Shown: positions 51,938 to 61,386, counted from the stretch's first letter. The stretch is 64,000 nt of DNA from JAEUOS01 sp965279115 (GCA_965279115.1 OZ257137.1:558001-622000); one strand, 5' to 3'. Numbers and translations are program-made. Notes: generated by a model not told the origin, from the letters alone.

Positions 51938-53346
51938 TTCGCGTGCCCGGCGACGTAAGCCTTGACGCGTTCAACCGAGGGCGGAACGACCTCGAAACGA
52001 CGCGGCAGGTTCTCGATCTCCTCAAAACCAGGCGGGCGAACCGGCTTTATGCCCAAGGCTTCGACAATGGTGTCCTCGAATTTGGCCGGCAACGCGGTCT
52101 CCAGCACCACCATGGGCACGCCGTCTTCCCGATGGCGCTGCGCCACCATGAGCCCGTCGGCGGTATGGGTATCGACAATGCGGCGGCATTTCGCGTAGGT
52201 GGCGCGAATGGTGGCAACCCGGTCGGCATGAGTGCTCGACCCGGAGACAAATCCGTACTGTGCCAGCCTGGGCATCAGCGCCGTGCCATTGAGGTCGAAC
52301 CGGCCTTCAGTGTCCACCCTGTTCCACAGGTCGCGCACGGTCGCGCCATCGCGGCCGGCGAGGTCGAAAATGAATCGCTCGAAATTAGACGCCTTGGAAA
52401 TGTCCATTGAAGGACTGGACGTCTGGCGGGTCTCGCTGCCGGAGCGCACGCGATAGACGCCGGTGCGGAAAAATTCGTCGAGAACGTTGTTTTCGTTGGT
52501 GGCCAGCACCAGCTTGCGGATCGGCAGGCCCATCATGCGCGCGACATGCCCCGCGTAGATGTTGCCGAAATTGCCTGACGGCACCGCGAAAGACACTTCC
52601 TCGTCATCGCCGCGGGTGGCCGCGAAGTAGCCCTTGAAGTAATACACCACCTGCGCCACCACCCGCGCCCAGTTGATCGAATTGACCGCGCCAATGCGGT
52701 AGCGGGCCTTGAACTCGGCATCATTCGACACCGCCTTGACGATATCCTGGCAATCGTCGAACACGCCCTCGACGGCCAGATTGAAGATATTCGGATCCTG
52801 TAGCGAAAACATCTGCGCGGTCTGGAACGGGCTCATCTTGCCGTGCGGGGACAGCATGAAAACCCGCACGCCCTTTTTTCCACGCATGGCGTATTCGGCG
52901 GCGGAACCCGTGTCTCCCGAGGTCGCCCCGAGAATATTCAGTTCCCGGCCGTCGCGCGCCAGCACATGCTCGAACAGGCCGCCGAGCAACTGCATGGCCA
53001 TGTCCTTGAACGCCAGCGTCGGGCCATTGGAAAGCTCCAGCAGGTGCAGTCCGGGTTCGAGCATCGTGAGCGGCGTGATCTCCTCGCTGCCGAATATCCG
53101 GCGTGTGTAGGTCGCATCGATCAGGCGCTTGAGTTCAACATGCGCGATATCGTCGATGAACCTCGACAGGATCGCGAATGCGAGGTCGGCATAGCCCAAG
53201 CCGCGCAGCGCCGCAAGTTCCGCCGCCGCAAGGCGGGGATAGCCGTTCTCGGGAACGGTGAGTCCGCCGTCCGGCGCCAGGCCCTCGAGGAGGATTTCGG
53301 TGAAGCGTGCGGGGCGCATGCCGCCCCGCGTGGAAACATAGTTCAT
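51934..53346 (-). CDS. thrC: Threonine synthase
   Basis: ThrC converts O-phosphohomoserine to threonine using PLP. The 470-residue protein (the longer, proteobacterial type) shows MNYVSTRGG, ELSNGPTLAFKDMAMQLLG (the PLP-binding Lys is in FKD), GATSGDTGSAAEYAM and SVPSGN-like FAVPSGNFGNIYAGH. It sits between the small lipoprotein gene and mobB with four-base overlaps on both sides, and shares the operon with hom, so homoserine flows on to threonine. Confidence 0.95.
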   Translation of the reverse strand: MNYVSTRGGMRPARFTEILLEGLAPDGGLTVPENGYPRLAAAELAALRGLGYADLAFAILSRFIDDIAHVELKRLIDATYTRRIFGSEEITPLTMLEPGLHLLELSNGPTLAFKDMAMQLLGGLFEHVLARDGRELNILGATSGDTGSAAEYAMRGKKGVRVFMLSPHGKMSPFQTAQMFSLQDPNIFNLAVEGVFDDCQDIVKAVSNDAEFKARYRIGAVNSINWARVVAQVVYYFKGYFAATRGDDEEVSFAVPSGNFGNIYAGHVARMMGLPIRKLVLATNENNVLDEFFRTGVYRVRSGSETRQTSSPSMDISKASNFERFIFDLAGRDGATVRDLWNRVDTEGRFDLNGTALMPRLAQYGFVSGSSTHADRVATIRATYAKCRRIVDTHTADGLMVAQRHREDGVPMVVLETALPAKFEDTIVEALGIKPVRPPGFEEIENLPRRFEVVPPSVERVKAYVAGHAK

Positions 53347-53894
53347 TTCGGGTTCTTTTCCGCAGCTGCAGGGGATTCCACCTTGCGCTGCCAGTTGCCG
53401 CGCTCATCGCGATGCCACCAACCGGCCGGCGCCTGCCCCAGCCATTCGCCTGCGAAGGTGTGACGCTCATAGGGCATCCAGTCGCCATACTGATCGTTGA
53501 TGCCATGCCCCACCTCCATGGCGGAGGCCGCATACAGGATCGCGCGATCGCGGTTCTCCATCTCGACGATGGGTTTGTCCTGCGTCCTTGCCGGATCCCG
53601 CAAGGCGAGAAACGCATCCGCGGTCAAGCCGACGTGCCCTTCCTCAAGAGCCTGGCGTACCTGTGGAAACCGGTCTGCCATGCGCCGGACGGCCGGCGTG
53701 ATGTCGCCGGCGAAATAGGTAAGGGTCGCCGACCCGGGTTCGCCGGCCTGGGCGTACACCAGGCGCACCACGTCGCGCGCCTGCATCCTGGTTCCGGTGG
53801 CAGCCGTGACCACTTGGGTGCTTTGGCAACCGGCGAAGAAGATCCCCGCAAAAATCCACGGCAGGGCCGCGCGCAGGAACACGCCAGGGTTCAA
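53343..53894 (-). CDS. Uncharacterised lipoprotein, weakly YdbL-like (DUF1318)
   Basis: The 183-residue product has a lipoprotein signal with lipobox FAGC (C23). The rest is about 160 residues with EGHVGLTADAFLALRDPARTQDKPIVEMENRDRAILYAASA, which is reminiscent of the DUF1318/YdbL repeat that stacks on its own but is not a clear match. A Trp-rich C-terminal end (GWWHRDERGNWQRK) is unusual. Its start overlaps the hom stop and its stop overlaps thrC, both by four bases, so it is a fixed part of the operon. The function is unknown. Confidence 0.7.
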   Translation of the reverse strand: MNPGVFLRAALPWIFAGIFFAGCQSTQVVTAATGTRMQARDVVRLVYAQAGEPGSATLTYFAGDITPAVRRMADRFPQVRQALEEGHVGLTADAFLALRDPARTQDKPIVEMENRDRAILYAASAMEVGHGINDQYGDWMPYERHTFAGEWLGQAPAGWWHRDERGNWQRKVESPAAAEKNPK

Positions 53895-55201
53895 CGCAAC
53901 TCCTCAAGGCGGATGCGCGCCACCTTGCCCACGACCACCGGCAGGGCCTCGATCTTCACCAGCGCCGAGTCGACCTGCTTTTCAATCGCCAGATGGGTCA
54001 GCATGATGATGTCGACCTGTTCCTGGCCTTCGTCAGGCTCCTTCTGCACCATCGCGTCGATGGAAATCCTGTGGTCGGCCAACACCCGGGTGATGTCAGC
54101 CAGCACACCGGGCTGGTCCTTGACCCGCATGCGCAGGTAGTAGCTGGTTTCGACTTCGCCGATGGGCAGGATCGGCGTGCTGGCCAGCTGATCCGGCTGG
54201 AAAGCCAGATGCGGCACGCGATTCCCGGGATCCGAGGTATGGGCACGCGTCACATCGACCAGATCGGCAATGACAGCCGATGCGGTCGGCTCGGACCCCG
54301 CGCCGGCGCCATAGTAGAGGGTCGCGCCGACGGCGTCGCCTTTCACCAGCACGGCGTTCATGACGCCCTCGACATTGGCGATCAAGCGCCTGGTCGGGAT
54401 CAGCGTCGGATGGACACGCAGCTCGATACCGGCGCCCGTGCGGCGGGTAATGCCGAGCAGTTTGATGCGATACCCGAGTTCCTCGGCGTAGCGGATATCG
54501 TCCTTGGTCAATTTGGTGATCCCCTCCACGTGGGCGGCGCCGAACTGCATCGGCACGCCGAACGCGATGGCGCTCATGATCGTGAGCTTGTGCGCCGCAT
54601 CCACGCCTTCGATGTCGAAGGTGGGATCGGCTTCCGCGTAGCCCAGCTTCTGCGCCTCGCGCAGCACGTCGGCGAAGGCCAGGCCCTTGTCGCGCATCTC
54701 CGACAGGATGAAGTTGGACGTGCCGTTGATGATGCCGGCGATCCACTCGATGCGGTTGGCCGTGAGCCCTTCGCGCAGCGCCTTGATGATGGGGATCCCG
54801 CCCGCCACCGCCGCCTCGAATGCCACCACCACGCCGCGCTCGCGCGCCGCCGCGAAAATCTCGTTGCCATGCGTGGCCAGCAACGCCTTGTTGGCGGTGA
54901 CCACATGCTTGCCGGCGCGAATCGCCTTGAGGACGAGGTCGCGCGCGAAGGTGTAGCCGCCGATCAATTCGATGACGATGTCGATCTCGGGATTGTTGAT
55001 GATGTCGTCGGCGTTCGCGGTGACCGTCGCGCGCCCCTTGACGATGCGTTCGGCGCGCGCGGTGTCGAGATCGGCCACCATGCTGATGACGATGTCGCGT
55101 CCCGCGCGGCGCACGATTTCCTCGCGATTTCGGGCGAGGACGTTGAAGGTGCCGGAACCTACGGTGCCGATGCCGAACAGACCTACTTGAATTGGTTTCA
55201 T
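53891..55201 (-). CDS. hom: Homoserine dehydrogenase
   Basis: Hom reduces aspartate semialdehyde to homoserine, the branch to threonine, methionine and isoleucine. The 436-residue protein starts IQVGLFGIGTVGSGTFNVL (Rossmann motif). It has IELIGGYTFARDLVLKAI and VTANKALLATHG (substrate site), GIINGTSNFILS and the AEADPTFDIEGVDAAHKL signature, then a C-terminal ACT domain (about 350-436) for feedback control by threonine. It is 36 bases after the FkbM gene. Confidence 0.96.
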   Translation of the reverse strand: MKPIQVGLFGIGTVGSGTFNVLARNREEIVRRAGRDIVISMVADLDTARAERIVKGRATVTANADDIINNPEIDIVIELIGGYTFARDLVLKAIRAGKHVVTANKALLATHGNEIFAAARERGVVVAFEAAVAGGIPIIKALREGLTANRIEWIAGIINGTSNFILSEMRDKGLAFADVLREAQKLGYAEADPTFDIEGVDAAHKLTIMSAIAFGVPMQFGAAHVEGITKLTKDDIRYAEELGYRIKLLGITRRTGAGIELRVHPTLIPTRRLIANVEGVMNAVLVKGDAVGATLYYGAGAGSEPTASAVIADLVDVTRAHTSDPGNRVPHLAFQPDQLASTPILPIGEVETSYYLRMRVKDQPGVLADITRVLADHRISIDAMVQKEPDEGQEQVDIIMLTHLAIEKQVDSALVKIEALPVVVGKVARIRLEELR

Positions 55202-55237
55202 TGATATGCGCTTATGGATCGAATTGGAGCGTGTGAA

Positions 55238-56350
55238 TCATCCGGCGACGGCGTACAACACTGTCTCTTCCTGATGGATGGTGTGGTGGTCCAGGTACAA
55301 CCGGTAACCCAGGCCCAGATTATCCACCCAGAGCGGGATCTGGATCAGGTCCGAGGGGCGGTGATAGAGCGAAATGGCCAGTTTCGGGCGCCAGCGGCGC
55401 AAAGTGTCGCGGGCGCCTTCGAGGGCCGCCGGTTCGGACCCTTCGATGTCCATCTTGATGAAGTCGACGCGCGGCAGCCCTGCCGCTTCGACGTAATCGT
55501 CGATCGGGATGACCGGCACGGGTACGCCACCCGGTTCGGCGGAAACGACGGCGCCCGGCCCGCTGCCGTGCAGGTACAGCAGCCCCGCATCCTGCCCGAG
55601 GGCGCGCGAATCCAGTGTCACTTGCGCGGCGAAGCGCGGATTGAGCGAAAGATTGTGTCGCGCCACGGCGAGATTGCCGGGCACGACTTCAAACGCGTGC
55701 ACTTGCCCCGCCTCGCCCACCGCGTCGGCGAATGCCAGCGTCGTGTCGCCAAAACATGCCCCGGCGTCAATGACCACGTCTCCCCGCTCGGGCGCGATGC
55801 GCACGCCATCGCGCTCGAAGAAGTACTGGCGCAACAGGAAGGGCCAGGCAAGGTTGAACCACCAGCCTTCCAGCGCCACGGGTTGACCATGTCGGCCATC
55901 GACCAGGTACCGGCGTGCCTCGCCATAGCCCCCGCCCAGCGACGCACCGGGACTCCCCAGCGCTTTCGCCTGCGCGATGGCGGCGTGGAATTGCGCGCAA
56001 TTGGTCGGGAGGCGCACATGCTCGTGTCCCAGCAGGCGGTAAAGCGTCAGCTGCAGCAGCCAGTCGCGGGACACTTCATCGGCCAGGAGCTCATGAAGCC
56101 GCTCCCAGTTGCCGGGTTCGCCGATCAGGCTTTCCAGCGTGCGCCCCGCGATGGCGGCCGCGCGCTGCGACAGGCCGGCGATATCCCCCGGGCCATATCG
56201 GTCGTGATCGAAATTGTCCTTCTCGACGCGCTGCGAGGCCGCGGCATAAGCGGCGGCGAGGTGCCGGGAAAAGGCGCCCGCGGGCGAAGACCGGAGATCG
56301 GCCCTGGTCTCGCCTCGTTCGAGAATGCGTCCGAGAAAGCGTCCGAGCAC
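55238..56350 (-). CDS. FkbM-family methyltransferase
   Basis: The 370-residue protein has an SAM-dependent methyltransferase core in its C-terminal half. It has DVVIDAGACFGDTTLAFADAVG (motif I), VHAFEVVPGNLAVARHN, IPIDDYVEAAGLPRVDFIKMDIEGSEPAALEGA (the FkbM signature) and KLAISLYHRPSDL. The N-terminal half (1-170) is helical and lacks a known domain. Members O-methylate sugars or other small molecules. It starts with GTG, lies nine bases from alaC and 36 from hom, and seems foreign to an amino acid operon. Substrate unknown. Confidence 0.85.
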   Translation of the reverse strand: MLGRFLGRILERGETRADLRSSPAGAFSRHLAAAYAAASQRVEKDNFDHDRYGPGDIAGLSQRAAAIAGRTLESLIGEPGNWERLHELLADEVSRDWLLQLTLYRLLGHEHVRLPTNCAQFHAAIAQAKALGSPGASLGGGYGEARRYLVDGRHGQPVALEGWWFNLAWPFLLRQYFFERDGVRIAPERGDVVIDAGACFGDTTLAFADAVGEAGQVHAFEVVPGNLAVARHNLSLNPRFAAQVTLDSRALGQDAGLLYLHGSGPGAVVSAEPGGVPVPVIPIDDYVEAAGLPRVDFIKMDIEGSEPAALEGARDTLRRWRPKLAISLYHRPSDLIQIPLWVDNLGLGYRLYLDHHTIHQEETVLYAVAG

Positions 56351-56359
56351 TCGGATGGA

Positions 56360-57559
56360 TCAGGCCGCCGCTTTGGGCAGCAGGCCGTCCTTGCGGAACA
56401 TCTCGCGAATGCCGCGCACCGCCTGCCGGCAGCGCTGCTCGTTTTCGATCAGCGCGATGCGCACGTAGTCATCGCCGTAGTCGCCAAAGCCGATTCCCGG
56501 GGAAACCGCGATCTTGGCTTCGGCCAGCAGCTTCTTGGCGAATTCCAGCGATTTCATGGCGGCGTAGGGCTCGGGAATCTTCGCCCAGATGTACATCGAT
56601 GCCTTGGGCTTGTCGACCATCCAGCCGATCTCGTGGAGGCCCTTGACCATGACGTCGCGCCGGCTCTGGTACTGCGCGCAAATCTCGAGCACGGCGTCCT
56701 GCGGTCCTTCGAGCGCGGCGATCGACGCGACCTGGACCGGCGTGAAGCTGCCGTAATCGTGATAACTCTTGATGCGCGCCAGCGCGTTGACCAGCTCCGC
56801 GTTGCCGACCATGAAGCCGATCCGCCAACCCGCCATGTTGTAGCTCTTGGACATGGTGAAGAACTCGACCGCGATGTCGCGCGCGCCCGGCACCTCCATG
56901 ATCGAAGGCGCGCGATAGCCGTCGAAGGTGATGTCGGCATAGGCCAGGTCGTGCACCACCAGGATGTCGTGTTCTTTCGCGAGCGCGATGACGCGCTCGA
57001 AGAACTCGAGGTCGACGCACTGCGCGGTCGGGTTGGAAGGAAACCCGAGAATCATCATCTTGGGCTTGGGTATGCAGCCGCGAATGGTTTCCTTGAGTTC
57101 CGCGAAAAAATCCACATCCGGCGTCATGCGCACGCTGCGGATGTCGGCCCCGGCGATCACGGCCCCGTAGATATGGATGGGATAGCTGGGATTGGGCACC
57201 AACACCGTGTCGCCACGGTCGAGTGTGGCCAGCATCAGGTGCGCAAGGCCTTCCTTCGAGCCGATCGTGACGATCGCCTCGGAATCGGGGTCAAACTCGA
57301 CGTTGTAGCGCGTCTTGTACCAGTTCGTGATGGCGCGGCGCAGGCGCGGAATGCCCTTGGAAACCGAATAGCCGTGGGTATCGGGCCGCTGGGATGCCTC
57401 GACGAGCTTGTCGACGATGTGCTGCGGCGTCGAGCCGTCAGGATTGCCCATCGACAGGTCGATGATGTCTTCGCCGCGCCGCCGGGCGGCCATCTTGAGC
57501 TCCGCCGTGATGTTGAACACGTACGGCGGCAGGCGTTTGATGCGCGAAAACTCTCTCAT
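56360..57559 (-). CDS. alaC: Alanine (glutamate-pyruvate) aminotransferase AlaC-like
   Basis: The 399-residue PLP enzyme belongs to fold-type I aminotransferases. It has IIDLSMGNPDGSTPQHIVDKLVEA, VLVPNPSYPIHIYGAVIAGA, LGFPSNPTAQCVDLEFFE, VVHDLAYADITFDGY and the PLP-lysine segment FTMSKSYNMAGWRIGFMVG. AlaC-type enzymes use glutamate and pyruvate. The ATG at 57559 has GGGG upstream; the longer frame runs into the control region. It is the first gene of the alaC-hom-thrC-moa operon, a common betaproteobacterial group. Confidence 0.93.
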   Translation of the reverse strand: MREFSRIKRLPPYVFNITAELKMAARRRGEDIIDLSMGNPDGSTPQHIVDKLVEASQRPDTHGYSVSKGIPRLRRAITNWYKTRYNVEFDPDSEAIVTIGSKEGLAHLMLATLDRGDTVLVPNPSYPIHIYGAVIAGADIRSVRMTPDVDFFAELKETIRGCIPKPKMMILGFPSNPTAQCVDLEFFERVIALAKEHDILVVHDLAYADITFDGYRAPSIMEVPGARDIAVEFFTMSKSYNMAGWRIGFMVGNAELVNALARIKSYHDYGSFTPVQVASIAALEGPQDAVLEICAQYQSRRDVMVKGLHEIGWMVDKPKASMYIWAKIPEPYAAMKSLEFAKKLLAEAKIAVSPGIGFGDYGDDYVRIALIENEQRCRQAVRGIREMFRKDGLLPKAAA

Positions 57560-57660
57560 GGCGACCCCAGGTACCCCGGCCGAAGAGCCCGGACGCCCCA
57601 GTTTCGCCACGCGCCACGCGAAAAAGGTCCGGGATGCTTGAGGCAGGCGGAAAAGCTATA

Positions 57661-57689
57661 ATTCTACGCGACGAGGCATTGCGTCGCAA
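57661..57689 (-). promoter_or_regulatory. Sigma-70 promoter of the alaC operon
   Basis: On the minus strand TTGCGA (57689-57684) and TAGAAT (57666-57661) are separated by 17 bases, with a start near 57654, about 95 bases before alaC. A plus-strand TATAAT (57657-57662) overlaps the same spot and could serve the divergent gene, but I found no good -35 at the right distance for it. Confidence 0.55.
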
Positions 57690-57808
57690 CATCGTCCAGG
57701 CCGCGCGTTTCGGGGCACCGGCGCCCCGGGAAGGCCGGTTTTCCGCCAGCCACCAGCGCCAGGCAAAGCGGCATTGCCGCATATCCGACACCTGTCGCAC
57801 CTTTCCAC

Positions 57809-58180
57809 GTGAAACTGCATCTTGACCGCCCCGGGGCGACCAACTTCATTACCGCGTTCGACCACGAGTGCGTGCAGGTCAACCAGTCGCGTTATTCGAC
57901 GTCGTTGATCGTGCTTGCCGATCGCCTGATCGAATCCTGGGCGCCGCGCACGCCGGAGGCGCTTTGCGAAGCCGACTTCGATGTCCTGGCCGGATTGGGC
58001 GCCGACATCGTGCTTTTGGGCACGGGGCGCACACTGCGCTTTCCGCATCCGCGCCTCTCGAGTCGCCTGTTGTCGCGGCGCATCGGCCTGGAGGCCATGG
58101 ATACCGCGGCCGCCTGCCGTACCTACAACATTCTTTCCGGCGAGGGGCGCAAGGTCGCCGCCGCCCTGATCATCGAATGA
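57809..58180 (+). CDS. Mth938-like (DUF498) domain protein
   Basis: This 123-residue protein matches the Mth938-like fold, with the ITAFDHECVQVNQSRYSTSLIVL start, the GADIVLLGTGRTLRFPHP centre and GLEAMDTAAACRTYNILSGEGRKVAAALII end that mark the family. A human relative is NDUFAF3; bacterial members have no settled role. The GTG start has little visible ribosome-binding site. Its stop overlaps the ATG of the glycosyltransferase (ATGA), so it is the first gene of the plus-strand arn block. Confidence 0.88.
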   Translation: MKLHLDRPGATNFITAFDHECVQVNQSRYSTSLIVLADRLIESWAPRTPEALCEADFDVLAGLGADIVLLGTGRTLRFPHPRLSSRLLSRRIGLEAMDTAAACRTYNILSGEGRKVAAALIIE

Positions 58181-59880
58181 CGGCGCGCCGCTCACTCTGG
58201 CTCCTGCTTGTCGCCTTCGCGCTGGTCTGGTTCTCCAACCTCGAGTACCGAAAGCTGGTCCGCCCGGACGAAGGCCGGTATGCCGAAATACCGCGCGAGA
58301 TGGTCGCCAGCGGCGACTGGGTCACGCCACGCCTGAACGACCTGAAGTATTTCTACAAGCCGGCGCTTCAATATTGGGGGACGGCGGCGGCCTACACCGT
58401 GTTCGGCGAACACCAATGGACGGCCCGCCTGTGGTCCGCCCTGACCGGCTTCCTGGGGGTGCTCGTCACGGGCATGGTCGGAGCCAGGCTGTTCGGCAAG
58501 GGGGCTGGCGTGGTGGCGGGCGCCATTTGCGCCAGCAGCCTGCTGTACGCGCTGATCGGGCATGTCAACACCCTGGACATGGGAGTGAGTTTTTTCCTTG
58601 TAACGGGCCTGTTTTGCCTGATGCTGGCCCAGCTTGAGCCCGAGGGCAGCGCAACCGAGCGAAACTGGATGCTCGTTGCGTGGGGCGCGCTGGCGCTGGC
58701 GGTCCTCTCCAAAGGCCTCATAGGCGCGGCCCTGCCGTTTGCCACCCTGGTGATCTACACGATCATGTCCCGCCAGTGGAGCCTGTGGCGCCGCCTCCAT
58801 CTGGGCAAAGGCATCGCGCTTCTGCTTGCGATCACGGCGCCGTGGTTTGTGTGGGTATCCCTCAGGAATCCTGAGTTTTTCCATTTCTTTTTCATCCACG
58901 AACACTTCGAGCGATTCCTCACCAAGACCCACAGCCGCTACCAGCCCGCCTGGTACTTCATTCCGATGCTGCTGGCCGGCATGCTGCCCTGGACCCTCAT
59001 GCTAGGCGGGGCTGCGTGGCGCGCCGCACGTGCGGAAGCCACCGGCAGTTTCCGGCCGCGCCTGTTTCTGCTGGTCTGGAGCGTTTTCGTCTTCGCGTTC
59101 TTTTCCGCTTCAAGTTCGAAGCTGCCTTCCTACATCCTGCCCATCCTGCCCGCGCTGGCGCTGCTGGTTGCCGATCACGTGTTGCGCATTTCGCCACGCG
59201 CCCTGGCCTGGCATGCGGCCCCCTATGCCCTGGGAGGGGCGGCGATGATGGCAATCGCGCCCCAAGTCGTCAAGCTTGCCAGTACCGACGTTCCGACCAC
59301 CCTCTACCAGGCCTACGTGCCGTGGCTGATCACCGCCGGCGGCGTGCTCACGGCCGGCGCGGTGCTTGCGACACTGCTTGCCCTGCGCGAGCGCCCGCGG
59401 ATCGCCGTGATCGCCCTCGCCGCGGGCGGGCTTGGTTGCGCGCAGCTGGTCCTGACCGGCCACGAGAGCCTGGCGCCGGCCAATTCCTCCTACTACCTGG
59501 TGCAGCAGATTCGTCCACACCTCAAACCGGGCCTGCCCTTCTACAGCCTCGGGATCTACGAACAGACCCTGCCGTTCTATATCAAGCGTACCGTCACGCT
59601 GGTGGAAGCAAAGGACGAGCTCTCATTCGGCATCGCGCAGGAACCGCAAAAGTGGGTGCCCGATTTCGTGGAGTTCAGCCGGCGCTGGCGCGAACATCCC
59701 GAAGCGCTTGCCATCATGCACCCCAACACCATCGCCTATTTCGACCAGCAGGGTTTGCCCTATGAAATAATCGGCCGCGACACTCGCCGAGCGGTGGTTC
59801 GGAAACCGCGCATTGCGGCCCCCACCCCTCCAGCCACACCTCTGCCGGGCACCGGCGCCGGACAGGAGCCGCCGAAATGA
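58177..59880 (+). CDS. arnT: GT39/GT83-family lipid A aminoarabinose transferase, ArnT-like
   Basis: The 567-residue membrane enzyme has about 12 helices. The first periplasmic loop holds the catalytic acidic pair D31-E32 in RPDEGRYAEIPREM and then ALQYWGTAAAYTVFGEHQWTARLW. It has ArnT-type residues LSKGLIGAALPFATLVIY and SSSKLPSYILPILPALALL. ArnT moves 4-amino-4-deoxy-L-arabinose from undecaprenyl phosphate to lipid A phosphates, reducing binding of cationic peptides. The assignment rests on the family plus the arnB, arnC and arnA genes that follow. The start at 58177 overlaps the previous stop. Confidence 0.85.
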   Translation: MTARRSLWLLLVAFALVWFSNLEYRKLVRPDEGRYAEIPREMVASGDWVTPRLNDLKYFYKPALQYWGTAAAYTVFGEHQWTARLWSALTGFLGVLVTGMVGARLFGKGAGVVAGAICASSLLYALIGHVNTLDMGVSFFLVTGLFCLMLAQLEPEGSATERNWMLVAWGALALAVLSKGLIGAALPFATLVIYTIMSRQWSLWRRLHLGKGIALLLAITAPWFVWVSLRNPEFFHFFFIHEHFERFLTKTHSRYQPAWYFIPMLLAGMLPWTLMLGGAAWRAARAEATGSFRPRLFLLVWSVFVFAFFSASSSKLPSYILPILPALALLVADHVLRISPRALAWHAAPYALGGAAMMAIAPQVVKLASTDVPTTLYQAYVPWLITAGGVLTAGAVLATLLALRERPRIAVIALAAGGLGCAQLVLTGHESLAPANSSYYLVQQIRPHLKPGLPFYSLGIYEQTLPFYIKRTVTLVEAKDELSFGIAQEPQKWVPDFVEFSRRWREHPEALAIMHPNTIAYFDQQGLPYEIIGRDTRRAVVRKPRIAAPTPPATPLPGTGAGQEPPK

Positions 59881-60248
59881 CCACTGTCACCTTTGCACTC
59901 ATCCTGACCGGCGTGATGCTCAACGCCGCCGCGCAGTTGCTGCTCAAGGCCGGCACCAACGCCGTCGGGCAATTCGCATTCACCGGCGCAAACCTGCTTC
60001 CGGTGGGATGGCGCCTGGCGACCGAACCACATATCGCGGGCGGCCTGGCGTGTTACGTGATCAGCGTCGTGGTGTGGATCATGGGCCTTTCGCGAGTCCC
60101 CGTGAGCGTCGCCTACCCGATGCTTTCAATGGGCTACGTGGTCAACGCCCTGGCCGCATGGTGGCTTTTTGGTGAGTCTTTCTCCGCCCAGAAAATCGCC
60201 GGCATCGCCACCATCATCGTCGGCGTGTGGCTGGTCGCACGCGCCTGA
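59877..60248 (+). CDS. SMR/EamA-type small transporter, ArnE/ArnF-like
   Basis: This 123-residue protein has four membrane helices of the small multidrug resistance/EamA type (LILTGVMLNAAAQLLLKAGT, SVVVWIMGLSRVPVSVAYPM and others). In arn operons, ArnE and ArnF pair to flip undecaprenyl-phosphate aminoarabinose to the periplasm. Only one such gene is present here, so it may act as a homodimer. It overlaps the arnT stop by four bases and precedes arnB by ten bases. Confidence 0.85.
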   Translation: MTTVTFALILTGVMLNAAAQLLLKAGTNAVGQFAFTGANLLPVGWRLATEPHIAGGLACYVISVVVWIMGLSRVPVSVAYPMLSMGYVVNALAAWWLFGESFSAQKIAGIATIIVGVWLVARA

Positions 60249-60258
60249 AACCTGAACA

Positions 60259-61386
60259 ATGAATCAACCATTTCTGCCCTTTACCCGCCCTTCCATCGAC
60301 GAGGAAACCATCGCCGGCGTGGCCGCGGTGCTGCGCTCCGGATGGATCACCACCGGCCCGCAGGCGCAGGCTTTCGAAGCGGCGCTGTCCGCGCATTGCG
60401 GCAACCGGCCGGTGCGCGCCTTCAACAGCGGCACCGCGACGATGGAAATCGCCCTGCGCGCAGCCGGCATCGGGCCCGGCGACGAGGTCATCACCACGCC
60501 GCTTTCCTGGGTGTCCACCGCGAACGTCATCCTGGAGACCGGCGCGCGCCCGGTTTTCGTCGATATCGATCCGGCCACCCGCAACATCGACCTGAACCGG
60601 ATCGAGGCAGCGGTAACACCTGCCACGCGCGCCATCATTCCGGTGGATCTCGCCGGACTTCCGGTGGACCGCGACCGCCTGTATGCCATTGCCGGGCGAC
60701 GCGGCCTGCGCGTGGTGGAAGATGCCGCGCAATCCTATGGCGCGAGCTGGCACGGGCGGGCGATCGGCTCGTTCGGCGACTTTGTCTCGTTTTCATTCCA
60801 CGCCAACAAGAACGTCACCTCGATCGAAGGCGGCGCCCTGGTCCTGCCGCCGGATGTCGATCCGGGCCTGGTCGAGCGCTACCGCCTGCAGGGCGTCGCG
60901 CGCAGCGGGTTCGACGGCATGGAAGTCGATGTGCTGGGGGGCAAGTTCAATCTGACCGACGTGGCCGCGCGGGTCGGCCTGGGCCAGTTGAAGCACCTGG
61001 ACGAATTCACCGCGCGGCGTCGCCTGCTTGCCAGGCACTACTTCGATTGCTTCAACAGCGACCTGGGTTGCGACCTGCCGGTGATGGATTTCGAGAATTC
61101 CAACTGGCACATGTTCCAGATCGTCCTGCCCGCCGATGTGAAGCGGGCAGAGTTCATGCAGGCGATGAAGGAGCAGGGCATCGGCACCGGCGTCCACTAC
61201 CCCGTGATCCACCTCTTCAAGCTGTATCGCGCGCTCGGCTTCACCGACGGCATGTTCCCGCATGCGGAGCGCGTGGGTCGCGGGATCGTCACGCTGCCGC
61301 TTTTCGCCGCCATGGTCGAGGGCGACGTGGAGCGGGTGTGCGAAGCCTGCAGCGTCGCCATCGGTACGGCCAGGGGCGCCGCATGA
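60259..61386 (+). CDS. arnB: UDP-4-amino-4-deoxy-L-arabinose aminotransferase ArnB
   Basis: ArnB transfers an amino group from glutamate to UDP-4-keto-pentose. The 375-residue DegT/StrS-type protein has FNSGTATMEIAL, VITTPLSWVSTANVI, VEDAAQSYGASWHG and the PLP-binding K184 in FSFHANKNVTSIEGGAL. The length matches the E. coli enzyme (379). Its stop overlaps the arnC start (ATGA). A generic DegT enzyme of other sugar paths is possible, but the neighbours favour ArnB. Confidence 0.9.
   Translation: MNQPFLPFTRPSIDEETIAGVAAVLRSGWITTGPQAQAFEAALSAHCGNRPVRAFNSGTATMEIALRAAGIGPGDEVITTPLSWVSTANVILETGARPVFVDIDPATRNIDLNRIEAAVTPATRAIIPVDLAGLPVDRDRLYAIAGRRGLRVVEDAAQSYGASWHGRAIGSFGDFVSFSFHANKNVTSIEGGALVLPPDVDPGLVERYRLQGVARSGFDGMEVDVLGGKFNLTDVAARVGLGQLKHLDEFTARRRLLARHYFDCFNSDLGCDLPVMDFENSNWHMFQIVLPADVKRAEFMQAMKEQGIGTGVHYPVIHLFKLYRALGFTDGMFPHAERVGRGIVTLPLFAAMVEGDVERVCEACSVAIGTARGAA

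Noticed and set aside
55214..57661. Open frame of 815 codons on the plus strand opposite fkbM and alaC
   Set aside because: It spans two clear genes on the other strand with overlapping conserved domains, and shows no domain of its own.
57657..57662. Plus-strand TATAAT as a promoter for the Mth938-like gene
   Set aside because: No acceptable -35 at 16-18 bases; the same bases are better explained by the minus-strand alaC promoter.
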